From Theristus sp. LFF4_11 (taxonomy: Eukaryota; Nematoda; Chromadorea; Monhysterida; Xyalidae), in the NCBI GenBank assembly GCA_030248135.1, contig JASANC010003427.1, positions 2,501-66,500 on the forward strand: 64,000 nt of DNA, in the 5' to 3' direction. Shown in pieces: positions 56,444-64,000 of this stretch. The notes under the pieces are model-generated. The model was given only the letters and a program-made list of their open reading frames with translations. It made no database searches and had not been told where the DNA came from. Made by a program: the position numbers and the translations under genes. The first letter of the stretch is position 1, and each line of letters starts with the position of its first letter.

Positions 56444-57493
56444 TAGGGTTAGGGGCTTTGAAAAATTTTTTTTTATTTTTTTTGTTTTAAAAAAATTTGG
56501 ATTTTTTTTTTCAAACTTAAAAAAAATTTTGAAAAATTTTTCTTTTACTTTGCTCTGAAAATTCGATTTATGGCATAATTTTTTGAAAGTTCAAACCAAA
56601 TTTTCTTCCCAACTTCTTTGTGTGCTTAGGTAAATGTCATTATTTGGTCATTTTGACCGACGTACTCTTTGTTTTTCGATTTGGATGACTTCTGGAGTCA
56701 ATTTTTAGCGTTGAAATGACTTAACTGAATTGAAATATCGTTTCAGAAATCGTTTTCTTGCAACTTAGAACATGTTTTTCAGTCGGTAGGCCATGAGATG
56801 AACATGATATCTTGTTGATTGGCGTATGTTATAGGTCTACAATGGAGTTGTGCGATATATTGTTAAACAATTGGAGCGGAGATGTTGGTTAATACCACAT
56901 CACACGACCGTTTTTCAGATACCCGATAACATGGCCACATGTTAAAACTTGCGTGCTGAGCTAAACTAACGTGTTAAACTTGCGTCTGTCAGTTGCCCGC
57001 AACGTGATCGCGAAATCATGGTACGTGTTTTCGATACGATGATTTGAAGAGTGGGCTCTCGCCATGTGGCAGATAGCATAGCTGGTTGAACCTGAAAGTA
57101 AGTGTCTTGGGGGGGGGGGGGCGACCGGGTCGACAGGGGTTGCCGACTTAGCTACAGCAAACAGGAATTTTTGAACACAGTCAAATTTTGGTAATTTTCT
57201 AAAGAGGAACAACTAAGAACGGTTCAATATTCAAGTACACGTCGAAAATTGTCCTGTTTTACTGTTGAAAATGCAACTTTCCCTCTATGAAATGGACATA
57301 ATTTCAATAAAACACGATTTTCGCTCTTATAGTTTTTCGGATCGTTCTGAAAATAGTCTAGATGAACTCAGCTCGACGAGACGCTTCGAACGAACCTAAC
57401 TTGTAAAAAAAAATTTTTTTAATTTTTTTTAATTAAAAAAAATCCGGATTTTTTTTTAATTTAAAAACAATCCGGATTTTTCCCCTAACCCTA
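56444..57493 (-). mobile_element. hAT-like MITE family A, copy 3 (reverse)
   Basis: TAGGGTTAGGGGCTTTG at the left and CCCCTAACCCTA at the right; the interior is the reverse complement of 34702-35770. The flanks are both G-rich (GGGGGGTG and GGGGGTGG), so the duplication is only approximate. Confidence 0.85.
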
Positions 57494-57771
57494 GGGGGTG
57501 GGTGGGGTGTCAAGCAAATTTCGTGTGGATGGTTCAATGGCAGGTTTTAGAGGGTGGGTGTCGCGTGACCCCTACCCAAACAACAAATATCCACACGAAA
57601 GTGAAACTCTGGGCAAAACGCAAAAAGCAAATTCGAAAATTTTGGGAGGGCGCCCTTAATCACTTCTTCAACAACCTTACTGCAGAGCACAGCGCATAGT
57701 TATTCGTTGTTTAAACTGACAAATCACAGTAAAATTCAATGGAAAGAAACATTTTCATGATCACAGAACGA
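57494..57771. other. Spacer 3' of the kelch gene
   Basis: The first 50 bp are G-rich. No gene is recognised; it probably includes the 3' UTR of the reverse-strand kelch gene. Confidence 0.4.
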
Positions 57772-60700
57772 TCACAGAAAACACCGTTTCTCGATGGTAA
57801 CGCCGGTAAACCCGACCGGGTTAATGGTGGGTAAAAGTCTGTCAACGAACGACCACCGATCGCTGGTCGCATTGTACGGCTCAACGATTCGAGTGTAAAC
57901 ACCGGCGCCACCCCACGGCCCGCCCAACGCATAAAACAGCCCGTCGCTATTAGGCTGGAATATTTTTTGGCAAAATTGTTCACGTTTTCAAGACCTCTTG
58001 AATAATAAACTTGAGTCTTTTCTGAGTGTTTTCATGGGAATAATCCGCCAAAAAAGGAATAATGACCAGAATAAAAGGTCCAAATTTTGTGGCATCGTAC
58101 AGAACGGTGAGCATTCAAGAAAAAAACACCAACCAGCAATGAGAATTCTTCACGCCAATGTGAAAGTGAGCCGGCTGCAGTCCAAGAGTTGTTAGCAACG
58201 TGGTAAAAATCACAGTTGCCGTAACCAGGATTGCCCCCACAAAGCAGAAATCTGACGCCATTAACTGTAATTACGGTTTTTTCCAAAAGAGTGAATTATG
58301 CTTTTCTGGTCACTCCAAGAAAGATTTGTGACACTGACAAAATTTTTACAAACATTCGGATTTGTTGCAATGAAGCGTAGCGTGACCAATGAACATCTAA
58401 TGGTCTATTCCCTCCTGAGCCGAGGGTAAAATTGGGCTCGGGGCAGTATTGCCCGTCTCCGCCGGAGTTTGGTACCTTCGGGTTTCCGGAACCGGCGCGC
58501 GTACAAATAAATTAAAAAAACAACCAAAAAGAAATAGCTAGGTATAATTTCCATTTGTTTTCTGTTATCATATGCCAATCAATTGGCTATTAACGCCAAT
58601 TAAATTTGTTCCGTTCCCAACCAAAGTAAACAGTGTTTCCCTTCACCATTTTCAGACGGCAATTCCACCAAGCCGGGATACAGCGTGTGAGTCCAGTTCG
58701 GTCGTGTCGGCTGCAGTTGACGCCAAACTCCACCTTGATTAACGTTTAACGACAGCGAAACCTCCGTTGGAAATCCACCGAATAGAAACCTACATGGTTT
58801 GAATGAAGTTTAGACAGCGTGTGAAATTCCTAAAAGTGAAATGCCCTCTGGATGTTTAATGACTTTGGCTAATGTTGTCTGTGATTTTTTGACTTTTAGT
58901 TTTTAGTTTTTAGTTGGCACTAGCAGTTGACCCGTGCCTACGGCCCGGGTAAGCAATGTTTGCGATTTTGTTAACAGCAAGGTGCACCCGCGGATTCATC
59001 GACATTTATTTGCTTCTGTTTTCCTGGAACTGGAAACGTGTTGATTTTTTTAACCAAAGCTTTCACGCATTTAAATTCGTTGATACCGTTTATTGTTTGG
59101 GGCAAGCGTTCCGCGTTTATTTTTATCTCGAGAACCCGCTCGATTTTTAAAAGTACTTTTCAAACGTTTCAATTGTTTGTTTTCATGCTTTTCGATTCGG
59201 TGTCAATTCTATGTCTTCAAACGTTTCAATTGTTTGTTTTCATGCTTTTCGATTCGGTGTCAATTCTATGTCAAAAATGATTTTTTATGACTCTGTTTCG
59301 CTGATTTTGCATATGTTGAGAATTTTTTCTAAACTAATTAAATTTGCTGCTCCGGTTTGTTCTCGGCTAGTTATTAAACTCTGTTAAAGGCAAGTCGTTC
59401 CCGTTAGATTTTTTTCTGGTTGACCGAAATTGTTCAATTGTTTGACAATTTCATTTTTCAAAGTCGCTAAGTTTGACGTAAAGAGGCCCGTTTATTTTTT
59501 ATTTAACAGAACCGGCCGGAATCGATACCCGTTTATTTGCACAATCTCATGATGAGTCCGCTTTTGCACAAATTTTTTTAAACAATGATTTCAGTTTCTG
59601 CTATTTTTAAATTGCAAATTTGTGTTTCTCCTCAATTTTGATTTTTGAAAGTCACAGGATTTGAGTAAAAATTTTGTAAAAACTGCTGTTTGTTTAGTGC
59701 TCGCACAATCGATGTTCATGACCTGTTTCATTTTGCTTTGATCGAATATTCCGCATCAATGTTACCCGTGTATTTGGTTGGAAAAAATTGGGATTCAATT
59801 ATTATTCACAGGAAAACCACTTCTGTAAAAAAAATTCAAAAGCCGATTTCGTTTCTGTTGGTTTTTCAAAGTCGCAAATTTGTTTTATTGGGAGACCCGT
59901 TTTTCCAATTCTTGCTATCAATCATAATCGGATGTGCCGTCAATTCTGTGAGATAATGGCTTCTTTGAAGCAATTCGTTTCCGCACATTATAATCTCATC
60001 TTTTTACATCACCACCAACCAACCTGACCTAACCATTGCGACGGAACTTTGATGACAGAACTGAGTGAATCATGATGACTCGTTATTGAAACCCAAAAGA
60101 GAGAGAAAATGATTCGCATAAAAAAATTGTCAAAAAGTGATAGCAACATTTTGATTTCGCTACCTTAAATAGCAAAAAGTTGGACGGACAGACAGACAGA
60201 CAGACAGACAAAGTATTATTTTAGTATAGTAGACTAGTAGTTGACCCGTGCGTACGGCCCGGGTAAGAGATGTTTGCGATTTTGTTAACAGCAAGGTGCA
60301 CCCGCGGATTTATCGACGTTTATTTGCTTCTGTTTTCCTGGAACTGGAAACGTGTTGATTTTTTTAACCAAAGCTTTCATGCGTTTAAATTCGTTGATAC
60401 CATTTTTTGGGGCTAGTATTCCGGTTTTATATTTATCTCGAGAACCCGCTCGATTGTTCAAAATGCTTTTCAAACGTTTCAAATGTTTGTTTTCAAGCTT
60501 TTCGATTCGGTGTCAATTCAATCAGTCAATTAGTGTCGGTCAATGTCAAAAATGATCCCTTTTATAGCTGTTTCGCTGATTTTGCAATCGTTGAGAATTT
60601 TTTTTAAACGAATTGAATTTGCTGCTCCCGTTTGTTCTCGGTTAGTTAAGTTAAACTTGGTTAAAGGCAAGTTGTTCCCGTTAGATTTTTTCTGGTTGAC

Positions 60701-63700
60701 GGAAGTTGTTCAAAGGTGACTTGATTGTTTGACAATTTAGTGTCAGTCAATGTCAAAAATAATCCCTTTTTTAGCTCTGTTTCGCTGATTTTGCAATCGT
60801 TGAGAAATTTTTTAAACGAATTGAATTTGCTGCTCCCGTTTGTTCTCGGTTAGTTAAGTTAAACTTGGTTAAAGGTAAGTTGTTTCCGTTAGATTTTTTC
60901 TGGTTGACGGAAGTTGTTCAAAGGTGACTTGATTGTTTGACAATTTCATTTTTCAAAGTCGCTAAGTTTGACCCAAAGAGGCCCGTTTATTTTTTATTTT
61001 ACAGAACTGGGCGGAATCGATACCCGTTTATTTGCACAAATCCCATTTGTTTTTTGTAGTAAGCCCGCTTTTGCACAAAAATGTTTTTTTAAACAATATG
61101 ATTTCAGTTTCTGCTGTTTCAAAATTGCTAATTTGTATTCACAATTTTGCTTTTTGAAAGTCACAGAATTTTAGTTAAAATGTTGTAAAACTGCTTTTTG
61201 TTTGGTGCTATCACAATCGATCTTCATGACCCGTTTCATTTTGCTTTGATCGAATGTTCCGCACCAACGTTACCCGTGTATTTGGTTCGGAAAAAATATG
61301 GGATTCAATTATTATTCACAGGAACCCCCTTTTGTGTGAAAAAAATCAAAAGCCGATTTCGTTTCTGTTGGTTTTTCAAAGTCGCAAATTCGTTTTATTG
61401 GGAGACCCGTTTTTCCAATTCTTGCTATCGATCATAATCGGATGTGCCGTCCATTCTGTGAGATAATGGCTTTTTTGAGCAATTCGTTCCCGCACGTTAT
61501 AATCTCATCTTTTTCCATCACCACCCCCAACCAACCTGACCATTGCGACGGAACGTTGATGACAGAAGAACTGAATGAATCATGATGACTCGTTGTTGAA
61601 AACCAAAAGAGAGAAAATGATTCGCATAGAAAAAATTGTTAAAAAGTGATAGCAACATTTTGATTTCGCTACCTTAAATAGCAAAAAGTTGGACGGACAG
61701 ACAGACAGACGGACAGACAAAGTATTATTTTAGTATAGTAGACTAGCCAATTGACCCGAGCGTATGTGGCTTAATCCAGCCAACCTAAGCCAAGCCTTTT
61801 TTGTAAAGTGAAAATGCGAAGTTTATGATTTTGCTATTTTTACCCTTTCACCCTAACCTAAGTCAAGCCTTTTTGTAAGTGAAGTAAAACTGAATAAAAA
61901 GTATAAAAATTAACGTTTTTTCAATTACCCGTTTTAAAAAGCTAATGCTTCTTTTATTCGTTTATCCTAACGTAAGCGAAGCCTTTATGTAAGGTGAAAA
62001 TGCTAAGTTTATGATTTTGCTATTTTTACCCGTTCACCCTAACCTAAGTCAAGCCTTTTTTGTAAGTGAAGTAAGACCAAATAAGAAGTATAAAAATTAA
62101 CGTTTTTTTCAATTACCCGTTTTAAAAAGCGAATGCTTCTTTTAACCCGCTTACCCTAACATAAGCCAAGCCTTTTTTGCAAAGTGAAAATGCGAAGTTT
62201 ATAATTTTCATATTTTTGCTTGTTCACCCTAACTTAAGTCAAGCCTTTTTGTAAGTGAAGTAAAAATAAAAATATAAAAAAACAACGTTTTTTTGATTAC
62301 CCGTTTCAAAAAGCTAATGCTTCTTTTACCCGCTTACCCTAACATAAGCCAAGCCTTTCTTGTAAAGTGAAAATGGACCAAATAAAAAGTATAAAAATTA
62401 ACGTTTTTTTAATTACCTGTTTTAAAAAGCGAATGCTTCTTTTACCCGCTTACCCTAACATAAGCCAAGCCTTTCTTGTGAAGTGAAAATGAATAGCAGA
62501 AACAAAAAAGTGACGTTTTTAAGTCTCGTTTTACAGTAATTGTTCCTTTTACCCGTTTACTCTAACATAACCGAAGCCTTTTGCAAAGTGGAAATGAATG
62601 GTAAATATAGATACCATAGCGACCCAACTAAAAACTAACTTTTTTTGAAAGACATGAGCAGCAACAATTGCCGTTTGCCCATCGTACGTTACGTTGAAAT
62701 TATCGCTCATAACCGTGGCGTTTACTCTAACATAACCGAAGCCTTTTGCAAAGTGGAAATGAATGGTAAATATACATAGATACCATAGCGACCCAACTAA
62801 AAACTAACTTTTTTTGAAAGACATGAGCAGCAACAATTGCCGTTTGCCCATCGTACGTTACGTTGAAATTATCGCTCATAACCGTGTGGAGTATCAATTT
62901 GAAAAGAGTAGTATCATGATGACTTTCAGCTATGAAGAGCGGCGCTTTGTGTAAACAATTTCAAGTGATATCAAAAATAGATAAAGATTGAGATTGAGAT
63001 GAAGCTTTCTTAAATGGCAAAAATATCAAAAATTGGGCGCCAATTCAAAAGTGTGACGGACAGACAGACAAATTGTAAATTTAGTAGTAATAGATAGATT
63101 CTTTCAATTCTGTTTTAGTGGCAAAAATGGTACATTCACTATTCATGCCTTATCGCACACGGCGCACGCTGGGTCTTTTTCTGTTCGTTCGTTCGCTCGG
63201 AATTTCTGATATTCGCACCACCATTCAAGGGTGCCCACTCACAAGAATCCATCATGTCGCATTGTTGACGCCATGTAAGAGCCAGGTTTTATCGATTCGG
63301 GTACTTCTGGCCAAATTTCACAAGCGCCACTACTCAAATTGCACCGTTCGCAATTTTCCCTCTGCTGGACGTTCGAATTGCCACCACAAATGTATCTGAA
63401 AACAAAATATATAAACAATTTTTTATATAAATAAATATATAAACAATATATATATCAACTTTTTTGATTAGAAATTCAACAAAAATATGAGCATTGGCGT
63501 GATAGTTTTGCAACAGAAAAATACCTTTTTTCCAACACACGGGCACCGCCGAAAATTGGTGCACCGTTTACTCAAACTTAAAAAAACTCACAAAAATCCA
63601 TTGTAGCACTGCATTACGTGTGACCACCGACTTTGAAGCATGTGCCCAAATAATGTTGAATTTTGGCCACTTTTGCCCAAATCAGTTTGCCAGATTTCAC

Positions 63701-63796
63701 GTCTCTCCGTGCCATCCAGTTGGCCGCCACTGAGGTACACTTTGCAGTCGGTTGGGCATTTTGCAACGGCTGGATACCGCAGCAAACTATTGAAAC
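57772..63796 (-). CDS. Kelch-repeat protein (C-terminal part; 5' end off the window)
   Basis: Reverse-strand exons with agreeing phase: 63796-63592, 63395-63243, 58789-58647, 58264-58134, 57955-57772 (stop). They encode successive kelch blades with Gly-Gly pairs: CKVYLSGGQLDG; GFLYICGGNSNV; GFLFLFGGFPTE; VRFLLCGGNPGYGNC; LFYALGGPWGGAG; each is followed by a conserved Trp segment (for example NNSWTAAGSL, SDRWSFVDRL). Extra Cys residues (CERCNLSSGAC) suggest an extracellular propeller like that at the other end of the window, on the opposite strand. The donor after exon 58134 (GTTGGT) is weak. The intron 63242-58790 is 4.4 kb and full of repeats, while the others are 0.2-0.4 kb. No catalytic residues are recognised. 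Confidence 0.8.
58384..58515 (+). mobile_element. SINE family 2 body fragment (copy 2)
   Basis: It matches 49105-49225 (ATCTAATGGTCTATTCCCTC, GGGCTCGGGGCAGTATTG, GGTTTCCGGAACCGG) but lacks the tRNA-like head, as expected for 5' truncation. Confidence 0.7.
58918..60230 (+). repeat. (GACA)n-tailed dispersed element, unit 1
   Basis: It begins TAGCAGTTGACCCGTGCCTA and CGGCCCGGGTAAG and ends in GACGGACAGACAGACAGACA, then TATTATTTTAGTATAGTAGA. Unit 2 follows directly. There is no convincing coding region, although a shared short frame exists (about 59690-59956). The layout resembles 3' parts of non-LTR elements seen in many invertebrates; class uncertain. Confidence 0.6.
60231..61741 (+). repeat. 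(GACA)n-tailed dispersed element, unit 2
   Basis: Tandem relative of unit 1: ACTAGTAGTTGACCCGTGCG at the start and GGACGGACAGACAGACAGAC at the end. It contains an internal duplication (CTGTTTCGCTGATTTTGCAA at about 60565 and 60777). Confidence 0.65.
61742..63090 (+). repeat. (GACA)n-tailed element, unit 3, with internal satellite
   Basis: It begins ACTAGCCAATTGACCCGAGC and ends GACGGACAGACAGACAAATT. Its interior is the AAGCC array (61785-62560) and a 166-bp duplication (about 62556-62885). Confidence 0.55.
61785..62560. repeat. About 188-bp tandem array with AAGCCAAGCCTTTTT core
   Basis: The AAGCC cores of the long unit occur at 61792, 61979 and 62168 (spacing 187-189). Each unit also contains the related AACCTAAGTCAAGCC segment. 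Later units are shortened. Confidence 0.8.
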
Positions 63797-64000
63797 CTGG
63801 AACATTATTTGGTAAAACTATGCTATAATATAACTTCGGCTTTTCTCATCTGTGGTGCTTCGTGTCTTATCTTTCTCCCGCTACAGAGAATTTGCATCTG
63901 TTTTTTTCGAAAGTTGGACTTTCGGTTGAATGCTACTGATTTTCTACAAAAACAATCGCGTCCAATTGAAACTATCCAAAGATTTTGTTTTGAAAAAAAC

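Noticed and set aside
59690..61466. Similar about 80-codon frames in (GACA)n units 1 and 2
   Set aside because: They differ by frame shifts between the units and lack any domain; more likely conserved repeat DNA than protein.

Overview
The window is nuclear DNA of a multicellular animal, almost certainly an invertebrate. Genes are split by many short GT-AG introns, the proteins are animal families (astacin protease, tetraspanin, SPF45/RBM17, PEX2, PIG-S, MRG15), and DNA between genes and inside large introns is filled with transposons, tRNA-derived SINEs and satellites. I cannot name the species. Several genes have a strong 3' splice acceptor shortly before the start codon with no recognisable upstream exon, which fits 5'-UTR introns or spliced-leader trans-splicing.

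Layout. 0.2-6.7 kb (+): the 3' part of a secreted multidomain gene (astacin, LDLa, TSP1, LDLa, kelch). 6.9-18.1 kb: repeats only, namely a mariner-like element, inverted-repeat MITEs, a 149-bp satellite with an 8-unit higher-order period, a 172-bp tandem repeat, and nested hAT-like MITEs with long G/C tracts. 18.3-22.3 kb (-): a candidate first exon, a complete Penelope-like retroelement ORF with an N-terminal GIY-YIG nuclease (Naiad-type order), and an orphan terminal exon. 22.5-25.0 kb: nested hAT-like MITEs. 25.1-33.0 kb (+): complete SPF45/RBM17. 33.6-36.3 kb (+): complete PEX2. 37.7-43.0 kb (-): complete PIG-S, followed on the same strand by small-protein candidates. 45.4-48.7 kb (-): complete C8-type tetraspanin. 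49.3 kb (-): an orphan LamG-like exon. 50.8-54.1 kb (-): complete MRG15 (chromodomain plus MRG domain). 54.1-57.7 kb: repeats. 57.8-63.8 kb (-): 3' part of a second kelch gene, with a 4.4-kb intron full of repeats.

The housekeeping genes are unrelated in function: splicing (SPF45), peroxisome import (PEX2), GPI transamidase (PIG-S), chromatin (MRG15). Their exons were joined by checking that reading phase agrees at every junction; model lengths (SPF45 436 aa, PEX2 319, PIG-S 547, tetraspanin 275, MRG15 357) are close to those of animal homologues.

The most unusual signal lies just downstream of the retroelement stop codon, in its sense orientation (18516-18597). All conserved parts of a hammerhead ribozyme are present with complementary stems I, II and III, but they are split over two adjacent hairpins, so the ribozyme could form only by loop-loop pairing. 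Permuted Penelope-like elements have been described as lacking canonical hammerheads, so this deserves an experimental and comparative check.
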